The notes under the pieces: model-generated
What the model saw: only the letters and a program-made list of their open reading frames with translations
The model's database searches: none
Told to the model about the DNA's origin: nothing
Made by a program: the position numbers and the translations under genes
Shown here: one piece after another, positions 8,115-16,987 of the stretch
How positions within the stretch are numbered: position 1 is the stretch's first letter
How the letters are laid out: each line of letters starts with the position of its first letter
Assembly (NCBI RefSeq): GCF_003339585.1
Contig: NZ_QPKF01000001.1
Coordinates: 310,001 to 374,000 of the forward strand
Source of the DNA: Exiguobacterium sp. RIT594
GTDB taxonomy: Bacteria; Bacillota; Bacilli; Exiguobacteriales; Exiguobacteriaceae
Reading direction: 5' to 3'
Length of the DNA stretch: 64,000 bases

Positions 8115-8188
8115 GTCTTTTTTTAGTTTAGCGCATTTTTTACGGCAACGGAACCTATTTTAAAGTTAGAGAATGGGAGTGGTTCATA

Positions 8189-10456
8189 GTGGCATCTCCA
8201 CTGAATACAGCACGCATCTATCAAGGTGCAATGACAATAGAAGATGTATACACGGTCATCCGTCAGATTACAGCATCATACTCGGAGCTCGACGTTGAGC
8301 GTTACACAGAACGCGCAATTCGGGCACTTGAAGGGAAGACGTTACAGGCGGATCAAGTCTATGAACTCTTAACCATGCATGCACTGGACATGTTGAAGGC
8401 AGAAGAACCGAACTGGACGTTTGTTGCGACAGCCACTTACCTCAACCGGTTATATCTTGAAGCGAGCGAAAACCGCGGATATCCAGCGGACGAACGTTAC
8501 GGCTCACTTTACGCGTTGATTGAAAAATTGACGGAGATCGGCATCTTTACACCGCATCTCTTAGACACGTATACAAAAGAAGAAGTCGAGGAACTTGCGG
8601 CATCAATCGATCCGTCACGTGATCATCTGTTCACGTATATCGGACTCCGGACATTATCCGACCGTTACTTAGCGCGCGACCACGTCAAAAAATTATACGA
8701 ATTGCCGCAGGAACGTTTTATGATCATCGCGATGACACTCATGCAGACAGAACCGAAAGACCGCCGGATCGAGCTCGTCAAAGAGTCGTACTGGGCACTT
8801 TCTAATCTCTACATGACTGTTGCGACACCGACTTTATCGAATGCCGGTAAATCATACGGACAACTGTCATCATGCTTCATCGATACAGTCGATGATTCGC
8901 TCCGGGGCATCTATGACTCGAATACCGATGTTGCGACACTGTCAAAAGGCGGCGGCGGAATCGGTGTCTACATGGGAAAAATCCGTTCACGCGGGTCAGA
9001 TATTAAAGGATTTAAAGGCGTTTCAAGCGGTGTCATTCCGTGGATGAAACAGTTGAACAACACAGCAGTCAGCGTCGATCAGCTTGGTATGCGCCAAGGT
9101 TCAATCGCCGTTTATCTCGATATTTGGCATAAAGATATTCTCGAGTTCCTCGATGCGAAATTGAACAACGGGGACGAACGATTGCGGACACATGACTTGT
9201 TCACAGGCGTCAGCTTACCGGACCATTTCATGCGGACGGTCGAAGCGCGCGGAGACTGGTACTTGTTCGACCCGCACGAAATTCGGACGGTGATGGGCTT
9301 CAGCCTGGAAGATTCGTTCGATGAAACGGAACAAGGCGGCAGCTTCACGGAGAAATATACAGCGTGTGTCAATGAACCGCGTCTGAGCCGGACGAAAGTA
9401 CCGGCGATTGATCTCGTCAAACGCTACATGCGTTCGCAGCTCGAAACAGGCACACCGTACATGTTCTTCCGTGATGCAGTAAACCGTGCCAACCCGAACA
9501 AACATGCCGGAATGATTTATTCGTCTAACCTCTGTTCGGAAATCATGCAAAACATGAGCCCGACGACTGTCACAGAAGAGTACACGGAAGACGGAAAAAT
9601 CATCATCACGAAAACACCGGGTGATTTCGTTGTCTGTAACTTATCTTCAATCGCGCTTGCGCGTGCTGTCCGTGAAAATGTATTGGAACGGTTGATTCCG
9701 ATTCAAATGCGGATGCTTGATAACGTCATCGATTTAAATACGATCGACGTGCCGCAAGCACAGATTACGAATCAAAAATACCGCGCTGTCGGTCTCGGAA
9801 CATTCGGCTGGCATCATCTGCTCGCTCTCGAAGGCATCCGCTGGGAGTCGGTCGAGGCTGTTCAGTATGCCGACCGTCTCTACGAAAAAATTGCCTACTT
9901 GACGATTGATGCGTCGATGCAACTGGCGAAAGAAAAAGGCGCGTACCGTCTCTTTGAAGGATCGGAATGGCAGACAGGGGAATACATCGCCCGCCGTCAC
10001 TACAAAACAACGGCTGAACTGAACTGGGATCGTCTGCAAGCCGACATCACAGAACACGGTATGCGAAATGCCTATCTGATGGCAGTCGCACCGAACTCGT
10101 CGACGGCAATCATCGCCGGAAGTACGGCTTCGATCGATCCGATTTACAAGAAGGTCTACGCGGAAGAGAAGAAAAACTACAAGATTCCGGTCACAGTACC
10201 CGATTTGACACCGGAAACGAACTGGTTCTATAAATCAGCGTTTGAGATTGATCAGCTTTGGAGCATCCGTCAAAATGCCTCACGCCAACGTCATATTGAC
10301 CAAGCAATCAGCTTTAATCTCTATGTCAAAAACAGTGTCAAAGCAAAAGAGTTACTCGAGATGCACATGGAAGCATGGCAGCTGGGGATGAAGACGATTT
10401 ATTACACACGTTCGACGACCGTCGAAATCGATGAATGTGAGTCGTGTTCATCATAA
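8189..10456 (+). CDS. nrdE: Class I ribonucleotide reductase, alpha (large) subunit
   Basis: 755-residue catalytic subunit that reduces ribonucleoside diphosphates to deoxyribonucleotides. The barrel Cys pair is represented by Cys229 (SSCFI) and Cys449 with Glu451 in NLCSE; the radical-relay tyrosines are at about 738-739 (IYYTRS); the C-terminal redox pair CESC (Cys750, Cys753) takes electrons from thioredoxin or NrdH. I see no clear ATP-cone at the N-terminus. It starts with GTG after GGGAGTGG. It is first in an operon with a flavodoxin-like gene and the beta subunit, behind two NrdR boxes. The order and subunit type recall the Listeria system. Confidence 0.92.
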   Translation: MASPLNTARIYQGAMTIEDVYTVIRQITASYSELDVERYTERAIRALEGKTLQADQVYELLTMHALDMLKAEEPNWTFVATATYLNRLYLEASENRGYPADERYGSLYALIEKLTEIGIFTPHLLDTYTKEEVEELAASIDPSRDHLFTYIGLRTLSDRYLARDHVKKLYELPQERFMIIAMTLMQTEPKDRRIELVKESYWALSNLYMTVATPTLSNAGKSYGQLSSCFIDTVDDSLRGIYDSNTDVATLSKGGGGIGVYMGKIRSRGSDIKGFKGVSSGVIPWMKQLNNTAVSVDQLGMRQGSIAVYLDIWHKDILEFLDAKLNNGDERLRTHDLFTGVSLPDHFMRTVEARGDWYLFDPHEIRTVMGFSLEDSFDETEQGGSFTEKYTACVNEPRLSRTKVPAIDLVKRYMRSQLETGTPYMFFRDAVNRANPNKHAGMIYSSNLCSEIMQNMSPTTVTEEYTEDGKIIITKTPGDFVVCNLSSIALARAVRENVLERLIPIQMRMLDNVIDLNTIDVPQAQITNQKYRAVGLGTFGWHHLLALEGIRWESVEAVQYADRLYEKIAYLTIDASMQLAKEKGAYRLFEGSEWQTGEYIARRHYKTTAELNWDRLQADITEHGMRNAYLMAVAPNSSTAIIAGSTASIDPIYKKVYAEEKKNYKIPVTVPDLTPETNWFYKSAFEIDQLWSIRQNASRQRHIDQAISFNLYVKNSVKAKELLEMHMEAWQLGMKTIYYTRSTTVEIDECESCSS

Positions 10457-10474
10457 GAGAAGGAGGACGATATC

Positions 10475-10963
10475 ATGAAGGCAGCAATCGTATATGCGTC
10501 AATGAGCGGAAATACAGAGGAGGTTGCGGAACTGATTGCAAAAGCATGTTCCGAAATGCAGGTCGAACCGACGATGATCTTTGCCGATGATGTGACGACG
10601 TATCAGCTGGTCCCTTATGATATCGTCTATTTTGGTTCGTACACCTGGGGAGACGGACAATTGCCGGATGAGATGCGAGATTGTCTGAAGCTGGTCTTAA
10701 AGGAAAGTCCGCACGCGATTCCGCAGGCAGCCGTCTTTGGGACGGGTGATAAAATGTTCGTCAAATATTGCCGCGCCGTTGATGAGATGGCCTACCATCT
10801 CGCGAAATTCGGGGTACCGCTCGCGGGTGAATTACTCAAAATCGAACAATCGCCGCGAAACCGGCCGCACGCGGTCAAAGAGTGGACACGTCGAACATTA
10901 CTGCAATTACAGCAAGAGGGAGCCGAACAACATGGAACAACTACAAAAAATCAAACTGCTTGA
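10475..10963 (+). CDS. Flavodoxin-like protein, probable NrdI-type partner
   Basis: 162 residues with the FMN phosphate-binding loop SMSGNTEE at about 9-16 and the second FMN loop GSYTWGDGQLPDE. It looks more like a true short-chain flavodoxin than the short NrdI proteins, but its place between the alpha and beta subunit genes suggests it helps assemble or maintain the tyrosyl-radical cofactor. GAAGGAGG precedes the ATG. The 3' end overlaps the beta-subunit start by 32 bases. It may equally donate electrons to other enzymes. Confidence 0.75.
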   Translation: MKAAIVYASMSGNTEEVAELIAKACSEMQVEPTMIFADDVTTYQLVPYDIVYFGSYTWGDGQLPDEMRDCLKLVLKESPHAIPQAAVFGTGDKMFVKYCRAVDEMAYHLAKFGVPLAGELLKIEQSPRNRPHAVKEWTRRTLLQLQQEGAEQHGTTTKNQTA

Positions 10964-11975
10964 TGCCCGTCATCCAAATCGTGCGACAGCGATCATCGGT
11001 GGCGAGACAAGCTCGATCGTCAACTGGAACGATATCGCATATCCGCAGTTTTATTCGATCTATAAACAACTGTTATCGAACTTCTGGATTCCGGACGAAA
11101 TTTCGATGTCAAAAGACATGCAACAGTGGAATCAATTGAGCGAGCGGGAACAGGATGCGTTTAAGCGGATCATCGGTCTGTTATCGATTCTTGACTCTGT
11201 CCAGACCCGCTATATCCTGGAGTCGGCAATGTTTACGTCAGATGCCTCGATTCATGCGATTCTCGCGATTGTGGCCCAACAGGAAGTCGTGCATAACCAG
11301 TCATACAGCTACGTGCTGTCGAGTCTCGTCCCGTTGTCAGAACAAAACCGGATCTTCGACATCGCGAAAGATGACGACATGGTCATGAAGCGGAATGCTT
11401 TTATTCTGGATCTGTATGAAGATTTCCAAAACGACCGGACACCGGAAAACTTTGCGAAATCACTCGTCGCCTCAATCGTTCTTGAAGGAATCAACTTCTA
11501 TTCCGGATTTGCGTTCTTCTATAACCTGGCGCGTCACCAAAAAATGGTCGGAACTTCGACGATGATCAGTTATATCCAACGCGACGAGTTGCAACACTCG
11601 TACTTCATCAGCCAGCTGTTGCGTGCCGTCTTGACAGAGCATCCGCAAATCGATGCAGACGGTTCATTCACGAAGTTCGTCTATGCCACATTCGAACGTG
11701 CTGTTGATCTTGAAATCGAGTGGAGTGAATACGTGCTACGGGATTTGGACGGACTTGATGTCAGCGAGATGCGTGACTATGTCAAATACCTCGCCAACAA
11801 ACGTCTCCGTGTCATCGGGCTCGACGATCTGTATGAAGGACATGATGAAGACGTCATGCCATGGATCCGGGCGTATTCCGACGACTCGATGAATGCGACG
11901 AAATCCGATTTCTTCGAGCAAAAATCGCGCTCGTATGCGAAAGTAACGGATGCAAACGGATTCGACGATTTGTAA
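10932..11975 (+). CDS. nrdF: Class I ribonucleotide reductase, beta (small) subunit
   Basis: 347-residue ferritin-like radical-generating subunit. The complete metal-ligand set can be read: Asp88, Glu118 and His121 (QEVVH), Glu185 (LEGINFY), Glu219 and His222 (DELQH). The radical tyrosine is at 125, four residues after His121, so this is a standard Tyr-radical enzyme rather than a Tyr-less subclass. Whether it uses Fe2 or Mn2 cannot be read here. The start at 10932 is the first ATG aligning with family N-termini; it lies inside the end of the flavodoxin gene. Confidence 0.92.
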   Translation: MEQLQKIKLLDARHPNRATAIIGGETSSIVNWNDIAYPQFYSIYKQLLSNFWIPDEISMSKDMQQWNQLSEREQDAFKRIIGLLSILDSVQTRYILESAMFTSDASIHAILAIVAQQEVVHNQSYSYVLSSLVPLSEQNRIFDIAKDDDMVMKRNAFILDLYEDFQNDRTPENFAKSLVASIVLEGINFYSGFAFFYNLARHQKMVGTSTMISYIQRDELQHSYFISQLLRAVLTEHPQIDADGSFTKFVYATFERAVDLEIEWSEYVLRDLDGLDVSEMRDYVKYLANKRLRVIGLDDLYEGHDEDVMPWIRAYSDDSMNATKSDFFEQKSRSYAKVTDANGFDDL

Positions 11976-12028
11976 GTCTGTAAACGAATAGAAATTTTGA
12001 TTGCTTCACCATGCAATTTCCTTTACGC

Positions 12029-12158
12029 TAGGACAGGTGAGGTCATGCTCGACTCCTGCGGAAAAACAAGTTAATCATGACCCTGGAAGATGCCTCTGCA
12101 TCTGAAGCGTCATGATGACTTGTCCGCGGAAAGCGGGCAGACCGAATCGGTCCTTTTT
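12029..12158 (+). repeat. Structured intergenic repeat after nrdF
   Basis: The element contains GCTCGACTCCTGCGGAAAAA, then a long stem (12067-12081 pairing with 12109-12122) capped by a perfect AGATGC-CTCT-GCATCT hairpin (12088-12103), then CCGCGGAAAGCGGGC. This layout (ACTCCTGCGG near one end, CGCGGAAAGCG near the other, a variable hairpin between) is one I remember as a common intergenic repeat in Bacillaceae. The minus strand of 4640-4796 has the same layout. No coding frame is visible. Confidence 0.6.
12140..12158 (+). terminator. Weak terminator after nrdF
   Basis: GACCG-AAT-CGGTC followed by CTTTTT at the end of the structured repeat is the only plus-strand terminator candidate for the ribonucleotide reductase operon. 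Confidence 0.35.
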
Positions 12159-12180
12159 GCGTGAAAAAGTAAGTAGAAAC

Positions 12181-12212
12181 AAAAAAAGGGCCGGACTCGA
12201 AAAGTCCGGCAG
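12181..12212 (-). terminator. Strong terminator in antisense orientation
   Basis: GCCGGACT-CGAAA-AGTCCGGC (12190-12210) is preceded on the plus strand by seven A, so on the minus strand it is a stem followed by a T7 tract. No minus-strand gene lies upstream of it: both neighbours (nrdF and the S1-domain gene) are on the plus strand. Confidence 0.6.
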
Positions 12213-12290
12213 AATCAGGGGGAATACTTGAAGTCTTGCTACTAATTTGTTCCCTGGTAAAATAAAAAATAAACAATTTGAAAAATATTT

Positions 12291-12319
12291 TTTACCATCC
12301 GTAAAAAGTATGTTATTAT
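12291..12319 (+). promoter_or_regulatory. Promoter of the S1-domain gene
   Basis: TTTACC (12291-12296), 17 bases, TATTAT (12314-12319), with TG one base before the -10 (extended -10). It lies about 30 bases before the ribosome binding site of the S1-domain gene. The A/T-rich sequence upstream could act as an UP element. Confidence 0.65.
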
Positions 12320-12353
12320 AAGTTGATGAATTTAGTTAGGGAGTGTATAAACT

Positions 12354-12746
12354 ATGGCAAACTTTGAAAAAGACCAAGTCGTTACTGGTAAAGTAACTGG
12401 TATTCAAAACTTTGGTGCTTTCGTAGCACTTGACGAGCAAACACAAGGCCTCGTCCACATCTCAGAAATCTCACACGATTACGTAAAAGACATCAACGAT
12501 TACGTAAAAGTTGGCGATGAAGTAACTGTTAAAGTTCTCGACATCGACGAAGCTAACAAAAAAATGAAGCTTTCGATCAAAGCAACACAGGAAGCTCCAA
12601 AACGCGAAGCACGCGCTAAAGGCCCACGCAAAAACACTGGCCGTCGCGATGCAGGTCCTGCTTTCAAACAAGAAGAAGCTCCTGGCTTCAACGTGTTAAA
12701 AGGCAAATTGGAAGAATGGATTGAAAAATCAAACTTCCAAAAATAA
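12354..12746 (+). CDS. yugI: S1-domain RNA-binding protein (general stress protein 13, YugI-type)
   Basis: 130 residues. One S1 OB-fold domain fills about residues 1-75 (GKVTGIQNFGAFVAL and GLVHISEIS are typical), followed by a basic Lys/Arg-rich linker and a short acidic-amphipathic end (KLEEWIEKSNFQK). It should bind RNA or ribosomes. Codon choice is markedly more biased (AAC, GAA, CGC, GCT) than in neighbours, which fits high expression. B. subtilis YugI (GSP13) is the likely orthologue and also lies near alaT, an alcohol dehydrogenase and pgi, matching the order here. Confidence 0.88.
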   Translation: MANFEKDQVVTGKVTGIQNFGAFVALDEQTQGLVHISEISHDYVKDINDYVKVGDEVTVKVLDIDEANKKMKLSIKATQEAPKREARAKGPRKNTGRRDAGPAFKQEEAPGFNVLKGKLEEWIEKSNFQK

Positions 12747-12756
12747 GATTTTGAAA

Positions 12757-12787
12757 GGGAATCGACATCGGTCGGTTCTCTTTTTTT
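12757..12787 (+). terminator. Terminator of the S1-domain gene
   Basis: GGGAATCGAC-ATCG-GTCGGTTCTC forms a ten-base-pair stem (with G-U pairs) followed by T7. Confidence 0.85.
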
Positions 12788-12871
12788 GCGTTATAAGCAT
12801 TAAAATAGATGCAAAAGGGGAATGTGTGGATAATGTAAGGTGTTCATTACTTATCAAGGGGGCAACACACA

Positions 12872-14038
12872 ATGGAAAACTTCGAATATCGTAATCCAAC
12901 GAAACTTATTTTTGGTGACGGTCAAGTCAACAAAATCAAAGACGAACTCAAAGCACTAGATGCTAAAAAAGTCATGCTCGTATTTGGCGGCGGCAGTATC
13001 AAACGTAATGGTGTCTATGATGACGTCACACGCGAACTGAGTGCGGCAGGAATCGAATACGTCGAATGCGACGGCGTCGAACCAAATCCACGCATCGAGA
13101 CAGCAGAACGCGGTATTAAAATCGCACGTGAAGCTGGCGTTGACGCATTGCTCGCTCTTGGCGGCGGTTCTGTCATCGACTGCACGAAATTGATCGCTGC
13201 AGGTATCCCTTACGAGGGTGAAGCATGGGATCTTGTCATCGGTAAAGCGACACCTGAAACAGTGATCCCGTTTGGAACAGTCTTGACGCTCGCTGCGACC
13301 GGTTCAGAAATGAACTCAGGTTCTGTCATCACGAACTGGAAGACACAAGAGAAATACGGTTGGGGCAGCCCGTTGACGTTCCCGACATTCTCAATCCTTG
13401 ATCCAAAGTACACTGTCAGCGTTCCGAAAGATCAAACGATTTACGGAATCGTCGACATGATGAGCCATTGCCTCGAGCAATATTTCCATACGGCGCATGC
13501 ACCGGTTCAAGAGCGGATGACGGAAGGTGTCATGAAAGCAGTCGTTGAAGTTGCACCGAAACTTGTCAACGATCTTGAAAACGTTGAACTCCGCGGTACA
13601 ATCCTGTTTGCCGGTACGATGGCACTCAACGGTGTTCTTCAAATGGGTGCACGCGGCGACTGGGCGTCACACAACATTGAGCACGCGGTCTCAGCGGTTC
13701 ACGACATCCCGCATGCAGGCGGTCTGGCGATTCTCTTCCCGAACTGGATGCGTCACGTTCTCGATGAGTCAAACGCACACCGTTTCGTTACGCTTGGTGA
13801 AAACGTCTTTGACGTCGATACGGCAGGGAAATCAGAAATGGAAGCAGCACACGCTACAATCGATGCAATCAGTGCGTTCTGGACATCACTTGGTGCACCG
13901 AACCGCCTTGCGGATTATGACATCAAAGAAGAAACGGTCGATTCAATCGTGAAGTCAGCGATGACACGTGGAGACTTTGGTAACTTCAAATCACTTGGCA
14001 ACGAAGATGTTCGCCAAATCGTAACAGCTGCTTTGTAA
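12872..14038 (+). CDS. Iron-containing alcohol dehydrogenase (YugJ/BDH-type)
   Basis: 388 residues of the Fe-dependent (group III) alcohol dehydrogenase family. The Rossmann-like N-terminal half has the nucleotide-binding [10 protein letters not shown]; metal ligands follow as Asp and His in VDMMSH (about 194-198) and His residues in the [19 protein letters not shown] segment. B. subtilis has two such genes (yugJ, yugK) beside pgi; only one is present here. It probably reduces aldehydes to alcohols with NAD(P)H. The ribosome binding site is AAGGGGG, about ten bases before the ATG. Confidence 0.88.
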   Translation: MENFEYRNPTKLIFGDGQVNKIKDELKALDAKKVMLVFGGGSIKRNGVYDDVTRELSAAGIEYVECDGVEPNPRIETAERGIKIAREAGVDALLALGGGSVIDCTKLIAAGIPYEGEAWDLVIGKATPETVIPFGTVLTLAATGSEMNSGSVITNWKTQEKYGWGSPLTFPTFSILDPKYTVSVPKDQTIYGIVDMMSHCLEQYFHTAHAPVQERMTEGVMKAVVEVAPKLVNDLENVELRGTILFAGTMALNGVLQMGARGDWASHNIEHAVSAVHDIPHAGGLAILFPNWMRHVLDESNAHRFVTLGENVFDVDTAGKSEMEAAHATIDAISAFWTSLGAPNRLADYDIKEETVDSIVKSAMTRGDFGNFKSLGNEDVRQIVTAAL

Positions 14039-14078
14039 GCGTCATAACATTTGCTAATCTTTTCACAAAAGACTTGAA

Positions 14079-14122
14079 CGACCTTCCTTCTTGCGTTTTA
14101 ATGAAAAGGAAGGTCGCATTTG
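14079..14122 (+). terminator. Terminator of the alcohol dehydrogenase gene
   Basis: CGACCTTCCTT (14079-14089) pairs exactly with AAGGAAGGTCG (14106-14116). The tail is only moderately T-rich (CATTTGTTT), so efficiency may be partial. Confidence 0.6.
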
Positions 14123-14150
14123 TTTGCGAATGAATAAGGAGGACGAGTGA

Positions 14151-15500
14151 ATGACAACAGTACGTTTTGATTATTCGAAGGCCCTACAATTCGTAGGACA
14201 ACATGAAGTAGACTATATGGCGGATACGGTAAAAACATTACACGGAGCAATCCACAACGGTACAGGTGCCGGCAGTGATTTCTTAGGATGGGTCGATTTA
14301 CCGACAAACTATGACAAAGCGGAATTTGAAAAAATTCAGGCGGCAGCTGAAAAAATCAAGTCGGATTCAGATGTCTTGTTAGTCGTCGGGATCGGCGGAT
14401 CGTATCTCGGAGCACGTGCTGCAATTGAGATGCTCGGTCATTCGTTCCACAACTTACTGTCAAAAGACGAACGGAAAGCACCGCAAATCATTTATGCCGG
14501 ACATAACATTTCTTCGACGTACTTACACGATTTGTTCCAAGTACTTGAAGGAAAAGATGTTTCGGTCAATATCATCTCAAAATCAGGGACAACGACAGAA
14601 CCGGCGATTTCATTCCGTCTCCTGAAAACATTTATGGAAGACAAGTACGGTAAAGCCGGAGCGAAGGACCGGATTTATGCGACGACGGATAAAGCACGTG
14701 GTGCCCTGAAGACACTTGCTGACTCAGAAGGATACCAAACGTTTGTAATTCCGGATGACGTCGGTGGTCGTTTCTCTGTCTTGACACCGGTTGGTTTATT
14801 ACCGATTGCAGCCGCCGGCATTTCAATTGAAGAATTGATGGCAGGCGCGCGTGATGCACAAGTCCAGTTCTCAAATGAGAACTTGGCGGAAAACGAAGCA
14901 TACCAGTACGCGGTTGTTCGAAACGCATTATATGCGAAAGGAAAAACAATCGAGTTGCTCGTCAACTATGAACCAGCCTTACACTATGTGTCGGAGTGGT
15001 GGAAACAGTTGTACGGAGAGTCAGAAGGAAAAGACTTTAAAGGGATCTTCCCGGCAGCAGTCGACTTCTCAACGGACCTTCACTCAATGGGACAATACGT
15101 CCAAGAAGGACGTCGTGATTTATTTGAAACGGTCATCAAAGTCGGACAAGCGCGTCATGCCTTGACGATTGAAAAAGATGCACAGGATTTGGACGGCTTA
15201 AACTTCCTTGAAGGCAAGTCGATTCAATTCGTCAATGACAAGGCAGCAGAAGGAACGTTGCTTGCCCACACAGATGGACAAGTCCCGAACCTGACAGTTG
15301 AATTGCCGGAGATGACACCGTATCATCTCGGATTCTTGTTCTACTTCTTCGAAAAGGCATGCGCGATGAGCGGTTACCTGCTTGGTGTGAACCCATTCGA
15401 TCAGCCGGGTGTCGAAGCGTACAAGAAAAACATGTTTGCCTTACTGGGTAAACCTGGATTTGAAGCAGAAAAAGCAGAGCTTGAAGCTCGCTTGAAATAA
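14151..15500 (+). CDS. pgi: Glucose-6-phosphate isomerase
   Basis: 449 residues, the usual length of the Bacillus-type enzyme, which interconverts glucose 6-phosphate and fructose 6-phosphate in glycolysis and gluconeogenesis. Sugar-phosphate isomerase motifs are clear: [20 protein letters not shown] (phosphate-binding loop), [15 protein letters not shown], and [11 protein letters not shown] carrying the catalytic Glu. AAGGAGG precedes the ATG. It lies downstream of the alcohol dehydrogenase gene after a partial terminator and ends with its own strong terminator. Confidence 0.97.
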   Translation: MTTVRFDYSKALQFVGQHEVDYMADTVKTLHGAIHNGTGAGSDFLGWVDLPTNYDKAEFEKIQAAAEKIKSDSDVLLVVGIGGSYLGARAAIEMLGHSFHNLLSKDERKAPQIIYAGHNISSTYLHDLFQVLEGKDVSVNIISKSGTTTEPAISFRLLKTFMEDKYGKAGAKDRIYATTDKARGALKTLADSEGYQTFVIPDDVGGRFSVLTPVGLLPIAAAGISIEELMAGARDAQVQFSNENLAENEAYQYAVVRNALYAKGKTIELLVNYEPALHYVSEWWKQLYGESEGKDFKGIFPAAVDFSTDLHSMGQYVQEGRRDLFETVIKVGQARHALTIEKDAQDLDGLNFLEGKSIQFVNDKAAEGTLLAHTDGQVPNLTVELPEMTPYHLGFLFYFFEKACAMSGYLLGVNPFDQPGVEAYKKNMFALLGKPGFEAEKAELEARLK

Positions 15501-15507
15501 GAAGCCG

Positions 15508-15540
15508 GACATCTCTCGATTCAGAGGGATGTCTTTTTTT
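15508..15540 (+). terminator. Terminator of pgi
   Basis: GACATC-TCTC pairs with GAGG-GATGTC around a short loop and is followed by T7. Confidence 0.8.
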
Positions 15541-15631
15541 GTCATTCTGGCAAATTCCTGCGCACTTTCACTTTTAGAATGCTTTCGAAACAGGTAAAGT
15601 GAAGAGAGAAGAAGAAATGAGGTGCACGCAC

Positions 15632-16105
15632 GTGATTACGTTTTTAGATTATTATCAAAATCGGGTTGAACTGAGTTTTGAGGACCATCCGTTTTCAGTC
15701 CATCCGCTTCATGTCTGGGTCATTGCCGTGTACGAAGGGAAATGGTTACTGACACATCATAAGCAACGGGGCTACGAATTTCCGGGTGGAAAGGTCGAAC
15801 CGGGGGAAACGGCCGAGGAGGCAGCACACCGGGAAGTCATGGAAGAGACAGGGGGACATATCGAACGTCTCCAGTACATCGGACAATACCGGGTCGAAGG
15901 TCGGGGGGATACGATCATCAAGAACATCTACTTCGCCGAAATCGCATCCTTGGTGCCGCATCTTGCTGTCGATGAGACGGACGGTGCCTATTTACTAGAC
16001 GATATCCCGAAACGTTTAGATACGAACCGCCAATACAGCTTCATGATGAAGGACCGTGTCCTTCCGGAGACTCTTCGTGTACTCGCCGAACGCCGATTGG
16101 TTTGA
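15632..16105 (+). CDS. ytkD: Nudix hydrolase (YtkD-type nucleoside triphosphatase)
   Basis: 157 residues. The complete Nudix box is present: Gly53, Glu59, Arg67-Glu68, Glu71-Glu72 and Gly74 in the order GX5EX7REUXEEXGU. The flanks (LDYYQNRVELSF near the start, FSFMMKD-like segment and VLPETLRVL near the end) match YtkD, which hydrolyses oxidised and canonical (d)NTPs and has RNA pyrophosphohydrolase activity in B. subtilis. I chose the GTG at 15632: GAGGTG lies seven bases upstream and the length then fits the family. An ATG at 15617 is in frame. Confidence 0.85.
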   Translation: MITFLDYYQNRVELSFEDHPFSVHPLHVWVIAVYEGKWLLTHHKQRGYEFPGGKVEPGETAEEAAHREVMEETGGHIERLQYIGQYRVEGRGDTIIKNIYFAEIASLVPHLAVDETDGAYLLDDIPKRLDTNRQYSFMMKDRVLPETLRVLAERRLV

Positions 16106-16820
16106 GCTCCCGCGGCAGGGACCGTTCCGCACCTTTCGGGTCTTTTATGAAACATCCGACGGAGAACGGGTCGGGGCGTACATCATCTTACCGGTTCGTG
16201 CGAACGGACAAGGTCTCTTGTATTTACGTGGTGGGACACGTAATATCGGCATGGTTCGGCCGACCCGCTTAATGCAGTTCGCGCAAGCCGGTTATTTGGT
16301 CATGGCTCCTTTTTACCGCGGTAACTTAGGGGGGACCGGAAAAGAAGATTTTGGACACCGGGATATCCTTGACGCCATCAGTGCTTTTGATTGGCTCGAT
16401 CAATATGTCGAGCGGACATCGGTCTTTGGCTTTTCCCGTGGCGGTCAGATGGCGCTTTTACTGGCGCATCATCGTGAAGTCGCTCGGACCGTTTCCTGGG
16501 CCGGCGTGACGAATTTGATTTGGACGTATGAAGAACAGCGGACGATGCAAAAAATGCTCAGACGATTTACCGGTGGCGTTCCGGAGCAACGGCTGGAGGC
16601 ATACCGGGTCCGGTCACCACTCTACTTCCCGCCGCAAGGAGACGTCTTGCTGATTCACGGCTTGCACGATCAAAACGTCCGGTTGCGGCATGCGACGAAC
16701 TATGCGGCCCGCTATTCGGAAAAGACCCGTTTATTGGTATATCAGTATGCGCATCAATTTCCAATCCATCAAAAAATGCTTGTGACGAAACAAGTCATCG
16801 ATTGGATGTTATCCAAGTAA
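16077..16820 (+). CDS. ytmA: Alpha/beta hydrolase (YtmA-type, prolyl-oligopeptidase-like)
   Basis: About 247 residues with a serine-hydrolase triad: Ser in GFSRGG, Asp in GLHDQNV and His in AHQFPIH. The segments LYLRGGTRNIGMVRP and APFYRGNLGGTGKEDF are characteristic of YtmA. The substrate is unknown; family members are esterase- or peptidase-like. The GTG at 16077 has GGAG seven bases upstream and is my preferred start; a GTG at 16056 is also open. It overlaps the Nudix gene by 29 bases, so the two are coupled. Confidence 0.8.
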   Translation: MYSPNADWFELPRQGPFRTFRVFYETSDGERVGAYIILPVRANGQGLLYLRGGTRNIGMVRPTRLMQFAQAGYLVMAPFYRGNLGGTGKEDFGHRDILDAISAFDWLDQYVERTSVFGFSRGGQMALLLAHHREVARTVSWAGVTNLIWTYEEQRTMQKMLRRFTGGVPEQRLEAYRVRSPLYFPPQGDVLLIHGLHDQNVRLRHATNYAARYSEKTRLLVYQYAHQFPIHQKMLVTKQVIDWMLSK

Positions 16821-16831
16821 AAGGATTCGTG

Positions 16832-16867
16832 AAAACATCTCAGTGCCTCGCATTGAGATGTTTTTTT
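16832..16867 (+). terminator. Terminator of the ytkD-ytmA unit
   Basis: AAACATCTCAGTGC-CTC-GCATTGAGATGTTT stem with T7. Confidence 0.88.
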
Positions 16868-16909
16868 CTCCAAATGATGGGAACATTGATATGTTTTAAA
16901 AAAGAGATT

Positions 16910-16938
16910 TTTTAAGGGAAAACGATATTTGATATACT
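16910..16938 (+). promoter_or_regulatory. Promoter of the EAL-HDOD gene
   Basis: TATACT (16933-16938) with TG one base before it gives an extended -10. TTTTAA at 16910-16915 sits 17 bases upstream as a weak -35. Confidence 0.5.
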
Positions 16939-16987
16939 AGAACATATAAAATAAGCCAGATTAACGGATTTAGAAGGGATATATGAG

